Below are positions 20,878 to 31,697 of a DNA stretch of 64,000 nt, piece by piece; position 1 is the first letter of the stretch; each line of letters begins with the position of its first letter. Source of the stretch: Streptomyces spectabilis (GTDB lineage: Bacteria > Actinomycetota > Actinomycetes > Streptomycetales > Streptomycetaceae); NCBI RefSeq assembly GCF_008704795.1, contig NZ_CP023690.1:2056501-2120500 (forward strand). The letters are read 5' to 3'. Position numbers and translations under genes: made by a program. The notes beneath the pieces were generated by a model. That model was not told the DNA's origin. It made no database searches and saw only the letters and a program-made list of their open reading frames with translations.

Positions 20878-21828
20878 CTACCACTTCGGCGGGCTCGTGA
20901 GGGCCCGGGCCAGGACCTCGTCGAGGAAGCGGGCGGTGGCGGGGACGTCCAGCTGGGAGTTGTCGATGATGGGCAGGCCCGAGCCGTACCAGCCGGCCAT
21001 GCGGCCGTGGATGCGGGCCACCTCCTCGTCGGTGAGGCGGCGGTTGCCCGAGCGCTGTGCGTTGCGCTCCAGGACGACCTCAAGGCCCGGCAGCAGGACG
21101 ACGGGCAGCAGGCCGGGGCCCACGTGCCGCTTCCAGCCGCCGAGGCCGACGACCGGGCGGTCCGGGAAGACGGCGTCGTCGAGGACGCAGGAGATGCCGT
21201 TGGCCAGGAAGTTCCGGGCGGCGAAGCCGCAGGTGCGGCGGGCCAGGCGGTACTGCGCCTCGGAGTTGTCGTTCCACCCCGTCTGGGGGTCGGCGAAGCC
21301 CGAGCGGACCCATTCGCGGACGTCGTCGAGGCTGATGTGGGCCGTGGGCACCCGGCGGTGCTCCGCCCAGTACTTGGCGACGCTGGTCTTGCCCGCGCCC
21401 GCGGGGCCGATGAGGAGCACGGCGAGGGTCGTGGAGCCCGTGTCGGCCGGGGCCGTGCCGGGCGGCGGGCTGGGCACGGCGACGGGGCCGCCGGGCGGGA
21501 GCTGGATGTGGCTCGTGGTGTCGCGGGCGGGCGGCGCCGGGGCGTGGTGCGTGGCGTGCGGGGCCGGGTGGGGGTGCGGCGCCGCCGCCGGGGCGTGCGG
21601 GGCCTGCGGGGCCCCGGGGGCGTGTGTCGCGCTCGGCAGGGGGGCCTGGCCCGGGTGGTGCGGCACGGGGCCGGAGGGGGCACCGGCGAAGCCCGGCGCG
21701 GGCGCTCCGACGGGCACCGGACCCGGCTGCGGCACGCTCGGGTGAGGGGCGGTCGTCGACCAGCCGGTGGCCGGTCCGTGCCCCGGCTGAGGGGGCGGCG
21801 GCAGCGGAGACCCCACGGTGTGCTGCAT
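20878..21828 (-). CDS. P-loop kinase-like ATPase with His/Pro-rich N-terminus
   Basis: 316 residues from the ATG at 21828; a GTG at 21879 in frame would add 17 residues and neither has a strong ribosome site. Residues 1-130 are low complexity, rich in Pro, His, Ala and Gly. The rest is a single P-loop domain: LLIGPAGAGKTS (P-loop 141-148), ISLDDVREW with an Asp pair, SCVLDDAVFPDR (Walker B-like) and RIHGRMAGWY near the end. The fold resembles small-molecule or polynucleotide kinases of the AAA_33 type. It is 158 bases downstream of aroB, on the same strand but after a hairpin. Substrate unknown. Confidence 0.75.
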   Translation of the reverse strand: MQHTVGSPLPPPPQPGHGPATGWSTTAPHPSVPQPGPVPVGAPAPGFAGAPSGPVPHHPGQAPLPSATHAPGAPQAPHAPAAAPHPHPAPHATHHAPAPPARDTTSHIQLPPGGPVAVPSPPPGTAPADTGSTTLAVLLIGPAGAGKTSVAKYWAEHRRVPTAHISLDDVREWVRSGFADPQTGWNDNSEAQYRLARRTCGFAARNFLANGISCVLDDAVFPDRPVVGLGGWKRHVGPGLLPVVLLPGLEVVLERNAQRSGNRRLTDEEVARIHGRMAGWYGSGLPIIDNSQLDVPATARFLDEVLARALTSPPKW

Positions 21829-21953
21829 CCGGTGCCACTCCGTCTCGTGCGACTGACCTGGTACGGGCGGCAGGGCCACCCGCACTGAACGGTACCGTCC
21901 CCGGCCGACGTTGTGTGAACGGCCGGGGCGGCCCCGAAGTGCCCGTGGCTTGT

Positions 21954-21983
21954 TTCGCCCGGCCCGCGCGCGGGCCGGGCGAA
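21954..21983 (-). terminator. aroB terminator hairpin
   Basis: Perfect 12-bp stem TTCGCCCGGCCC with GGGCCGGGCGAA around a GCGCGC loop, 3 bases after the aroB stop. It likely ends the aroC-aroK-aroB transcript. Confidence 0.7.
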
Positions 21984-21986
21984 CGG

Positions 21987-23610
<1,624 letters not shown>

Positions 23611-23614
<4 letters not shown>

Positions 23615-24795
23615 CGGATCTGGAGGTGGTCGAGGTACGACGTCACGTTGCGCCGGGTCTCCGGCACGCTGTCGCCGCCGAACTTCTCCGCGACCGCGTC
23701 CGCCAGGACCAGCGCGACCATGGCCTCGGCGACGATCCCGGCCGCCGGGACCGCGCACACGTCCGAGCGCTGGTGGTGGGCCTTGGTGGCCTCGCCGGTG
23801 GCCACGTCGACCGTGGCGAGGGCGCGCGGCACCGTCGCGATGGGCTTCATCGCGGCGCGTACGCGCAGCAGCTCGCCGGTGGTCAGACCGCCTTCGGTGC
23901 CGCCGGAGCGGCCGGTGACCCGCTTGATGCCCTCGCCGGTGGAGACGATCTCGTCGTGCGCCTGCGAGCCGGGCACCCGGGCGAGCTCGAAGCCGTCGCC
24001 GACCTCGACGCCCTTGATGGCCTGGATGCCCATGAGGGCCGCGGCCAGGCGCGCGTCCAGACGGCGGTCCCAGTGCACGTGCGAGCCGAGCCCGACGGGC
24101 ACGCCGTAGGCGAGCACCTCGACGACGCCGCCGAGGGTGTCGCCGTCCTTGTGGGCCTGGTCGATCTCCGCGACCATCGCCTTCGACGCGGCCGCGTCGA
24201 GGCAGCGCACCGGGTCGGCGTCCAGGCGCTCGACGTCGGCGGGCACCGGGTACACGCCGTAGGGGGCCTTGGCCTTCGCCAGCTCCACCACGTGCGAGAC
24301 GATCTCGATCCCGGCCGTCTCCTTCAGGTAGGAGCGGGCCACCGCGCCGAGCGCGACGCGGGCCGCGGTCTCGCGGGCGGAGGCACGCTCCAGGATCGGC
24401 CGGGCCTCGTCGAAGCCGTACTTCTGCATGCCCGCGAGGTCGGCGTGGCCGGGGCGGGGGCGGGTCAGCGGCGCGTTGCGCGCCAGCTCGGCGAGGGCGG
24501 CCGGGTCGACCGGGTCGGCCGCCATGACCTGCTCCCACTTGGGCCACTCGGTGTTGCCCACCATGACCGCGACCGGCGAGCCCATCGTCAGGCCGTGCCG
24601 CACGCCGCCGATGAAGGTGACCTCGTCGCGCTCGAACTTCATCCGGGCGCCGCGTCCATAACCGAGGCGGCGCCGGGCCAGGTGGTCCGCCACCATCTCC
24701 GTGGTGATCGGCACGCCGGCGGGAAGTCCCTCCAGCGTCGCGACGAGTGCGGGGCCGTGGGACTCCCCCGCGGTCAGCCAGCGCAACCTGCTCAA
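23611..24795 (-). CDS. aroC: Chorismate synthase
   Basis: 394 residues from a TTG at 24795, chosen because it follows GCAGGAGGAGC and gives the family start [17 protein letters not shown]. It removes phosphate from EPSP to give chorismate, using reduced FMN. Signatures include [25 protein letters not shown] and [12 protein letters not shown]. It is first of the coupled aroC-aroK-aroB group. Confidence 0.95.
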
Positions 24796-24943
24796 CGGTG
24801 CTCCTCCTGCTCGCGCCTGGAACTGCGACGGCGCGACCGGGTGCGCGGCCTGGCCCGCCTTCCCTGATCCTCCCACGTCCAGCGCCCGGTACCGGCCCCG
24901 GTCCAGTCGGCGGACACCTGGATGGGCAAGTCCGGGCCGCGGC

Positions 24944-25786
24944 TCAGCGCGCGGCCAGCGCCTGTTCGCCCGCCTTGCGCATGGCGTCCAGGGGCGCGGG
25001 CGACTGCCCCGTCATCTGCTCGACCTGCAGGACGGCCTGGTGCACGAGCAGGTCGAGGCCGCTGACCACGGCCCCGCCGTACGCCGACCAGCGGGCCGCG
25101 AGGACGGTGGGCCACGGGTCGTAGAGCACGTCGAAGAGCGTGGCGGGCCGCTCGGGCACGGCGTGGGACAGGTCGTCGGTGCTGCCCGCCGGGGTGGTGG
25201 CGATCACCAGCGGCGCCCGCAGCGCCTGCTCGGCGTCCGCCCAGTCGGCGGTGCGCACCTCGATGTCGAGCCGCTCGCCCCACTGCCGCATCTCGGCGGC
25301 GCGCTCCGCGCTGCGGACGTAGGCGACGACCTCGCCGGTGCAGATCCGCGCGAGGGCGGCGAGGGCGGACGAGGCGGTGGCGCCCGCGCCCAGGATCGCG
25401 GCGGATTCGACCTGCTCGATGCCGCGCTCGCGCAACGCCGCGACCATGCCGGGGATGTCGGTGTTGTCACCGAGGAGCCGTCCGTCGTCCGTGCGCACGA
25501 CCGTGTTGACGGCCTCCACGGACGCGGCGGTCTCGCTGACCTCGTCGAGCAGCGGCATCACCGCGCGCTTCAGCGGCATGGTGAGCGAGAGCCCCGCCCA
25601 CTCGGGCCCGAGCCGCTCGACGAACCCGGGCAGCGCCGCCTCGTCGATCTCGAAGCGCTCGTAACGCCACTCGGCGAGGCCCAGCTCCTGGTACGCGGCA
25701 CGGTGCAGCACCGGGGAGAGGGAGTGGGCGATGGGCGATCCGAGTACGGCCGCCCGGTGCCGGGCCTCAGCCGCCTGTGCTCGCAT
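24944..25786 (-). CDS. aroE: Shikimate dehydrogenase
   Basis: 280 residues. It reduces 3-dehydroshikimate with [21 protein letters not shown] near the N-terminus and the substrate Lys in LTMPLKRAV are present, then DNTDIPGM and the Rossmann [10 protein letters not shown]. The ATG lies 20 bases inside the end of mltG, so the two are coupled. A 148-base gap separates it from aroC. Confidence 0.94.
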   Translation of the reverse strand: MRAQAAEARHRAAVLGSPIAHSLSPVLHRAAYQELGLAEWRYERFEIDEAALPGFVERLGPEWAGLSLTMPLKRAVMPLLDEVSETAASVEAVNTVVRTDDGRLLGDNTDIPGMVAALRERGIEQVESAAILGAGATASSALAALARICTGEVVAYVRSAERAAEMRQWGERLDIEVRTADWADAEQALRAPLVIATTPAGSTDDLSHAVPERPATLFDVLYDPWPTVLAARWSAYGGAVVSGLDLLVHQAVLQVEQMTGQSPAPLDAMRKAGEQALAAR

Positions 25787-27434
25787 TGAACTTTTCCTTC
25801 AGCCTCAAGAATTCGGCGTGGGTCTTGGCGAATTCGGTCTTGTTCATGCCGTCGGTGGCGACGAAGTAGAGCCAGCCGTCCTTCGACGGGTTGAGCGCCG
25901 CCTTCATGGCCACCTCGCCCGGATTTCCGATGGGGCCCGGCGGCAGTCCCGTGTGCTTGTACGTGTTGTACGGGTCGGGGTTGGTCTTGATTTCCTTCTC
26001 GCTGATCTTGATCTCGCTCTGACCCATCAGGTAATTGAAGGTCGAGTCGAACTGGAGGAAACCGACCGTCTCCATGTTGCCGGGCTTCAGGCGGTTGTAG
26101 ATGACCTCGGCCATCTTGCGGAAGTCCTCGTGGGTCTTGCCCTCGGCCTGGACCAGGCTCGCGACCGTGATCAGTTCGAACGGGTTCTTGAGCTTCAGCT
26201 CCTTGGCCTTGGCCTCGACGCCCAACTCGTCGTATTCCTCGGCGGCTTGGGAGACCATCTTCTTCAGGACGTCCTCGGGCTTCTGACCCTTGGCGACCGG
26301 ATAGCTGGAGGGGTAGAGGAAGCCTTCGAGCGGGTCCTTGACCTTGCTGCCGATGTTGTTGACCGCCCACTGGGGAAGTCCGAGCTTCTTCCAGTCCTTC
26401 CGGGCGATGTTCTTCGTGGTGCCCTTGTCGAGTTCGAGCCGCTCGTCGATCTTCTCGTACACCCACGCATTCCGCTTGCCTTCCGGAATGATGAGGTTGT
26501 TGCGGCTCTTCGGGCTGAGCATCAATTCGAGGGCGGAGGCGGCCGACATCTGCTTCTTCAGGGTGTAGACGCCCGCCTGGATCTTCTGGCCCTCGGGGTT
26601 CTTTCCCTGCGCGGAGACGAACGCGTCGACGCTCTTGACGACGCCCGCGTCCTTGAGTGCCTGACCGATGGCGCCGCCGGTGGCGCCCTTGTCGATCGTG
26701 ACCGTCGCCTTGGTGTCGATGCCGTCGCCCGCGTAGTCGGGGGCCGTGCCGAAACGATCCTGGTAGAACTGGTAACCGAAGTACCCGACCCCGCCGATGC
26801 CGCCCGCGAACACCGCGGCCACGACCAGGCAGGCGCAGCCACTGCGCCGTTTCCTGGGTTTCTTGCCGCCGCGGCCGCGCCGCTCGCTGCGGCTGCCGCG
26901 GCCCGCGTCGGCGGCATCCTCGTCCTCGTCGCCGCCCGCGAAGAACGCGTGTTCACCCTGGTCCGGGCCGGGATCCCAGCCAGTCTCATGGTCGGGTTCG
27001 GGGGCGGGACGGCGCCGCCCCGGCGGCTCCGGCGGCGGATACGCCTCGGGCGTGCCGTAGAAGTCCGGGCGCTCCTCGCCATAGGCGGCGGGCTGCTGCC
27101 CGTAGGGGTCGGCCGGGTCACTGCCGTAGGGGACCTGGCCGGCCTGGCCGGTGTCCCAGCCGCCTTCGTGCGGCTGGGGGCCGCCGTTGTACTGCGCCTG
27201 CAGGGGGTCGTACCCCTGCTGATGACCGTAGGACTGCTGCTGGCCCTCGTCCCATTCGCCGTACGGCTGCTGCTGGGGGTGGGCCTGCTGCGGCTGCTGC
27301 GGGTGGTACTGCCCCTGGCCGCCGTAGGGAGGCTGGCCGGGCGCGCCCTGCTGACCTCCCCATCCGCCGTCCCCGTACAACGGGTCCTCCGGATGCCACG
27401 GTTCGGAGCCTGGGCCCCGGCCATACTCAGTCAT
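25767..27434 (-). CDS. mltG: Endolytic murein transglycosylase with long disordered N-terminus
   Basis: 555 residues from the ATG at 27434, preceded by GGGG. It cleaves nascent peptidoglycan strands near the membrane. Residues 1-198 are low complexity, rich in Gln, Gly, Tyr and Pro, ending in an acidic patch and a basic stop signal (GRGGKKPRKRRSG). A transmembrane helix (about 200-222) follows, then a LysM-like and catalytic YceG domain outside. The catalytic Glu is about E431 in SLVQAEGKTHED, with the downstream IYNRLK and HTGLPPGPIGNPG signatures. It lies between ruvX and aroE, as in mycobacteria. Confidence 0.93.
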   Translation of the reverse strand: MTEYGRGPGSEPWHPEDPLYGDGGWGGQQGAPGQPPYGGQGQYHPQQPQQAHPQQQPYGEWDEGQQQSYGHQQGYDPLQAQYNGGPQPHEGGWDTGQAGQVPYGSDPADPYGQQPAAYGEERPDFYGTPEAYPPPEPPGRRRPAPEPDHETGWDPGPDQGEHAFFAGGDEDEDAADAGRGSRSERRGRGGKKPRKRRSGCACLVVAAVFAGGIGGVGYFGYQFYQDRFGTAPDYAGDGIDTKATVTIDKGATGGAIGQALKDAGVVKSVDAFVSAQGKNPEGQKIQAGVYTLKKQMSAASALELMLSPKSRNNLIIPEGKRNAWVYEKIDERLELDKGTTKNIARKDWKKLGLPQWAVNNIGSKVKDPLEGFLYPSSYPVAKGQKPEDVLKKMVSQAAEEYDELGVEAKAKELKLKNPFELITVASLVQAEGKTHEDFRKMAEVIYNRLKPGNMETVGFLQFDSTFNYLMGQSEIKISEKEIKTNPDPYNTYKHTGLPPGPIGNPGEVAMKAALNPSKDGWLYFVATDGMNKTEFAKTHAEFLRLKEKFNASTGG

Positions 27435-27559
27435 CGATCCCCTACGAGCCGCGAGGCGGGGGCCGCCGTCTGGATCCCAGGGCAACCGTTCCGCCTCTTG
27501 ATGCTGTGCGGCGGCTGTTCGAACGCCGCCGCACCGCGCGGAACGTTACCGTATCGCGA

Positions 27560-28033
27560 TCAGATGACCACTTCGACGCCCTCGCCCGGAGCCCTGCCTG
27601 ACGCCCGTTCGGACTCCAGGGCCTGCTGCAGGATGATGACCGCCGCGGCCTGATCGATGACAGACCTGCCCTTTTTGGACTTCACCCCGGAGGCGCGCAG
27701 GCCCTGACTTGCCGTCACTGTGGTCATCCTCTCGTCCACGAGCCTCACCGGAACGGGGGCGATCCCGGCGGCGAGCTCCTGGGCGAAGGCGCGGACCTTG
27801 ACGGCCGCCGGGCCCTCGCCCCCCTTGAGGGAGCGAGGGAGTCCGACGACGACCTCGATGGGCTCGTACTCCTCGACGAGCTGGCGCAGCCGGCGGTGCG
27901 CGGCCGGGACGTCCCGGCCCGGCACCGTCTCCACCGGCGTCGCGAGGATCCCGTCGGGGTCGCACGAGGCGACCCCGATCCGGGCGTCCCCGACGTCGAT
28001 CGCGAGGCGGCGGCCCCGTCGGACGGAGCTCAT
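27560..28033 (-). CDS. ruvX: Holliday junction resolvase-like protein RuvX/YqgF
   Basis: 157 residues. The RNase H-like fold is visible: [12 protein letters not shown] with the first catalytic Asp, [12 protein letters not shown] in the middle and LVDERMTTV late. The family is tied to rRNA 5' maturation and possibly Holliday junction resolution. The start shares one base with the alaS stop (TGATG), so it is coupled to alaS. Confidence 0.93.
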   Translation of the reverse strand: MSSVRRGRRLAIDVGDARIGVASCDPDGILATPVETVPGRDVPAAHRRLRQLVEEYEPIEVVVGLPRSLKGGEGPAAVKVRAFAQELAAGIAPVPVRLVDERMTTVTASQGLRASGVKSKKGRSVIDQAAAVIILQQALESERASGRAPGEGVEVVI

Positions 28034-30702
28034 CAGGCGGTTTCGCCGACGAGGCGCTCGACGGCGGCGATGGCGTCGCCGATGGCGGCCACGTTCTGGC
28101 CACCGCCCTGGGCGACGTCCGGCTTGCCGCCGCCACCGCCGCCGAGGGTCTTGGCGGCGGTGCGGACCAGGTCACCGGCCTTGAGGCCGCGCTCCCGCGC
28201 GGCCTCGTTGGTGGCGATGACCGTGAGCGGCTTGCCGTTGGCCGAGGTGAACAGGGCGACGACGGCCGGGCGGTCGCCGGGGATGCGGCCGCGCACGTCG
28301 AGGACCAGCTTGCGCAGGTCGTCCGCGCCGGTGCCGTCCGGGACCCGGCCGACCGCGAGGGCGACGCCGTGGACGTCCTTGGCGCCCTGGGCGAGACCGG
28401 CGGCGGCCGCAAGGACCTTCTCCGCGCGGAACTTCTCGATCTCCTTCTCGGCGTCCTTCAGCTTGGCGAGCATGCCGGAGATCTTCTCGGGCAGCTCCTC
28501 CGGACGGCCCTTGACCAGCTCCTGGAGCTGGGCGACGACCGTGTGCTCCTTGGCCAGGAAGTTGTACGCGTCGACGCCGACCAGGGCCTCGATGCGGCGC
28601 ACGCCGGAGCCGATGGAGGACTCGCCGAGCAGCTTCACCAGACCCAGCTGGGCGGTGTTGTGCACGTGGGTGCCGCCGCACAGCTCCTTGGAGAAGTCGC
28701 CGATGGTCACGACCCGCACGCGCTCGCCGTACTTCTCGCCGAACTCGGCGATGGCGCCCGCCTTCTTGGCCTCGTCCAGGGACATGACCTCGGCCTGCAC
28801 GTCCAGCTCGCGCGAGAGGACCTCGTTGATCCGCTGCTCGACGTCCGTCATCACGGCCGTGGGCACGGCGGACGGCGAGCCGAAGTCGAACCGGAAGCGG
28901 CCCGGCTGGTTCTCGGAACCGGCCTGGGCGGCCGTCGGGCCGAGGGCGTCGCGCAGCGCCTGGTGCGTGAGGTGCGTGGCGGAGTGGGCGCGGGCGATGG
29001 CGCGGCGGCGGTGGGAGTCGATCGAGGCCCACACCGGGGCGCCGACCGTGACCTCGCCGACCTGCACGACGCCCTTGTGGACGTGCACGCCCGGCACCGG
29101 CTTCTGGACGTCGCGGACCTCGATGACGGCGCCGCTGTCGAGGCGGATGCGGCCGGTGTCGCCGATCTGGCCGCCGCCCTCGGCGTAGAACGGGGTGCGG
29201 TCCAGGACGACCTCGACCTCGTCGCCCTCGGTGGCGGCGGGCGAGGAGGCGCCGTTGACCAGCAGGCCGACGATCACGGCCTCGTTCTCGGTGAGGGCGT
29301 AGCCGGTGAAGTCGGTGGCGCCGGAGCTGTCGGCGATCGCGCGGTAGGCGCCCATGTCCGCGTGGCCGGTCTTCTTGGCCTGGGCGTCGGCCTTGGCGCG
29401 CTCCCGCTGCTCCTTCATCAGACGGCGGAAGCCGTCCTCGTCGACCGAGAGACCCTGCTCGGCGGCCATCTCCAGGGTCAGGTCGATCGGGAAGCCCCAG
29501 GTGTCGTGGAGCAGGAACGCCTTGTCGCCGGGCAGCACGGTGGAACCGGCGGCCTTGGTGTCGCTGACGGCGGTGTCGAGGATGTTCGTGCCGCCCTTCA
29601 GGGCCTTGAGGAAGGCGGCCTCCTCGGCGAGCGCGACGGTCTCAATGCGCTTGCGCTCGGTGAGCAGCTCCGGGTACTGCTCGCCCATGGTCTTGATGAC
29701 CGTGTCGACCAGCTCGGCGACGACCGGGCCCGTGGCGCCGAGCAGGCGCATGTTGCGGATGGCGCGGCGCATGATGCGGCGCAGGACGTAGCCGCGGCCC
29801 TCGTTGCCGGGGGTGACGCCGTCGCCGATGAGCATCACGGAGGTGCGCATGTGGTCGGCGACCACGCGCAGCGAGACGTCCGAGCCGTGCTCGGCGCCGT
29901 AGCGCACGCCGGTCAGCTCGGTGGCCTTGTCGATGACGACGCGCAGGGTGTCGGTCTCGTACATGTTCTGCACGCCCTGCAGGATCATCGCCAGGCGCTC
30001 CAGGCCGAGGCCCGTGTCGATGTTCTTCGACGGGAGGTCGCCGAGGATCGGGAAGTCCTCCTTGCCCGTGCCCGCGCCGCGCTCGTACTGCATGAAGACC
30101 AGGTTCCAGATCTCCACGTAGCGCTCGTCGTTGACGGCCGGGCCGCCCTCCTCGCCGAACTCGGGGCCGCGGTCGTAGTTGATCTCCGAGCACGGGCCGC
30201 AGGGTCCGGGGACGCCCATGGACCAGAAGTTCGGGCCCATGCCCAGGCGCTGGATGCGCTCGGCGGGGACGCCGATCACGTCGCGCCAGATGCGCTCCGC
30301 CTCGTCGTCCTCCTTGTAGACGGTGATCCAGAGCTTCTCCGGGTCGAGGCCGTAACCGCCCTTGTCCTGGGGCGAGGTGAGCAGCTCCCAGGCGAGCTTG
30401 ATCGCGCCTTCCTTGAAGTAGTCACCGAAGGAGAAGTTGCCGCACATCTGGAAGAACGTGCCGTGCCGGGTCGTCTTGCCGACCTCTTCGATGTCCGGCG
30501 TGCGCACGCACTTCTGGACGCTGGTGACGCGCGGGGCGGGCGGCTTGGTCTCCCCCAGGAAGTAGGGCTTGAAGGGCACCATGCCCGCGGGGACGAGGAG
30601 CAGCGTCGGGTCGTCCGCGATCAGTGACGCCGACGGCACGACCTTGTGCCCACGCTCCTCGAAGAAGCTCAGCCAGCGGCGACGGATTTCAGCCGACTCC
30701 AT
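28033..30702 (-). CDS. alaS: Alanyl-tRNA synthetase
   Basis: 889 residues, full length. It charges tRNA-Ala and edits mischarged Ser and Gly. The class II catalytic core is N-terminal ([44 protein letters not shown]). The editing domain has the zinc motifs HSATHLTH and CGGTHVHN, and a C-terminal glycine-rich C-Ala/DHHA1 domain with [15 protein letters not shown] follows. It is coupled on both sides by TGATG overlaps. Confidence 0.97.
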   Translation of the reverse strand: MESAEIRRRWLSFFEERGHKVVPSASLIADDPTLLLVPAGMVPFKPYFLGETKPPAPRVTSVQKCVRTPDIEEVGKTTRHGTFFQMCGNFSFGDYFKEGAIKLAWELLTSPQDKGGYGLDPEKLWITVYKEDDEAERIWRDVIGVPAERIQRLGMGPNFWSMGVPGPCGPCSEINYDRGPEFGEEGGPAVNDERYVEIWNLVFMQYERGAGTGKEDFPILGDLPSKNIDTGLGLERLAMILQGVQNMYETDTLRVVIDKATELTGVRYGAEHGSDVSLRVVADHMRTSVMLIGDGVTPGNEGRGYVLRRIMRRAIRNMRLLGATGPVVAELVDTVIKTMGEQYPELLTERKRIETVALAEEAAFLKALKGGTNILDTAVSDTKAAGSTVLPGDKAFLLHDTWGFPIDLTLEMAAEQGLSVDEDGFRRLMKEQRERAKADAQAKKTGHADMGAYRAIADSSGATDFTGYALTENEAVIVGLLVNGASSPAATEGDEVEVVLDRTPFYAEGGGQIGDTGRIRLDSGAVIEVRDVQKPVPGVHVHKGVVQVGEVTVGAPVWASIDSHRRRAIARAHSATHLTHQALRDALGPTAAQAGSENQPGRFRFDFGSPSAVPTAVMTDVEQRINEVLSRELDVQAEVMSLDEAKKAGAIAEFGEKYGERVRVVTIGDFSKELCGGTHVHNTAQLGLVKLLGESSIGSGVRRIEALVGVDAYNFLAKEHTVVAQLQELVKGRPEELPEKISGMLAKLKDAEKEIEKFRAEKVLAAAAGLAQGAKDVHGVALAVGRVPDGTGADDLRKLVLDVRGRIPGDRPAVVALFTSANGKPLTVIATNEAARERGLKAGDLVRTAAKTLGGGGGGKPDVAQGGGQNVAAIGDAIAAVERLVGETA

Positions 30703-31055
30703 CAGTGGTCCTCATTCCGGTTGTACGAGTACGTCGTGTCCGTCGTCTTTGCGAGGGACTTGGGGTTCTTGTCGGTGGCGGGGTCGACGAGGGCGAGGCG
30801 GCGCTGGGCGGGCAGCTCGGGGTCGACCGGGGCGTTGAGGCCGAGGGCGTCGCCCAGTTCGGCCTCCCGCTCGGCCATGCCGTCACGGACGTCGAGCGCG
30901 AAGTCCTTGAGCCGGTGCCCGGCCTCGACGGCCTTGTCGGCGGCGCGCGCCGCGAGGCTCTCCGGGGTGAGCTGCTTCAGCTTGCGGTTGACCTTGGTGG
31001 TGGCCCAGACGCCGGCGGCCGCGCCCGCGGTGAACCAGAACGTACGTCGGAACAT
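30702..31055 (-). CDS. Small DUF6167-type protein
   Basis: 117 residues. A short hydrophobic N-terminus ([17 protein letters not shown], about 6-22) looks like a single membrane anchor. It is followed by a charged helical stretch ([25 protein letters not shown]) and an acidic, disordered tail. I believe it belongs to DUF6167, a family found mostly in this place beside alaS. Its stop shares a base with the alaS start. Function unknown. Confidence 0.75.
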   Translation of the reverse strand: MFRRTFWFTAGAAAGVWATTKVNRKLKQLTPESLAARAADKAVEAGHRLKDFALDVRDGMAEREAELGDALGLNAPVDPELPAQRRLALVDPATDKNPKSLAKTTDTTYSYNRNEDH

Positions 31056-31062
31056 CGCTGCG

Positions 31063-31491
31063 TCAGTCCTTCTTCCGCTTGCCCCGCCGTGCCGACGGGA
31101 GGGTGCGGCCCACGATCACCGTACGACGGGACGGCTTGGCGGGCACTTCCTTGCGGCTGATGGCCCGGCGCACCCCGTAGCCGAACGCCGCGACCTTGAC
31201 GAGGGGGCCGCCGAAGGTGGAGGCCACGGTGGTCGACAGCGCCGACGCGTTCGACGTGACCTCCTGGACGTCCGACGCGATGGCGTCCACGCGGTCGATC
31301 TGCGTCTGCGCGGAGCGCACCGCCGTCGAGGCGTCGGCGAGGAGCGGCACCGCCTGCTCGGTCACGTCCGCGACGAGCTTGGTGGTCGCCCTGAGCGTCT
31401 GCGCCAGCCTCGCCAGCGCCACCGCCAGGAAGGAGACCAGAATCGCCCAGAAGACGGCCACCAGGATCCCGGCCACCTCTCCACCGGACAC
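31063..31491 (-). CDS. DUF948-domain membrane protein
   Basis: 142 residues from the GTG at 31491, preceded by GGGAG; a start at 31539 would have no ribosome site. One N-terminal transmembrane helix (about 4-27: EVAGILVAVFWAILVSFLAVAL) is followed by a long coiled-coil-like region typical of DUF948, then a basic tail (RRGKRKKD). It lies 7 bases upstream of the DUF6167 gene and is probably the first gene of the operon running to aroE. Function unknown. Confidence 0.82.
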   Translation of the reverse strand: MSGGEVAGILVAVFWAILVSFLAVALARLAQTLRATTKLVADVTEQAVPLLADASTAVRSAQTQIDRVDAIASDVQEVTSNASALSTTVASTFGGPLVKVAAFGYGVRRAISRKEVPAKPSRRTVIVGRTLPSARRGKRKKD

Positions 31492-31658
31492 TGTGCACCG
31501 CTCCCTGAGACACCGCCCTGGACTCCCCATGGGATCCAAGGTCGCCGAACGTCGAAAAGTCGTGCTCCGACCCTATCGCGCCGGGGCCCCGGCTCCGTAC
31601 CGCATTACCGCACGCGGCACTTGGAGCGGGGGGCTCTCACAGAACCCACGCGGACTGA

Positions 31659-31694
31659 TTGTACGGACCGCGTACGCGTGAGTACGCTCCGTAC
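31659..31694 (+). promoter_or_regulatory. Promoter with dyad operator for STAND ATPase gene
   Basis: TTGTAC at 31659-31664, an 18-base spacer and TACGCT at 31683-31688 form a vegetative-type promoter. The start would be near 31694-31696, only a few bases before the ATG at 31698, so the mRNA may be leaderless. A dyad GTACGGA (31661-31667) and TCCGTAC (31688-31694) spans the promoter, with a central GCGTACGC palindrome, as expected of a repressor site. Confidence 0.55.
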
Positions 31695-31697
31695 CCC

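Noticed and set aside
26960..27430. Repetitive Gln/Gly-rich DNA as a tandem repeat or CRISPR-like array
   Set aside because: It is the low-complexity coding sequence of the mltG tail, with no regular repeat-spacer unit.
28369..30627. 752-residue plus-strand frame
   Set aside because: Antisense to alaS with typical shadow composition; no ribosome site or domain.
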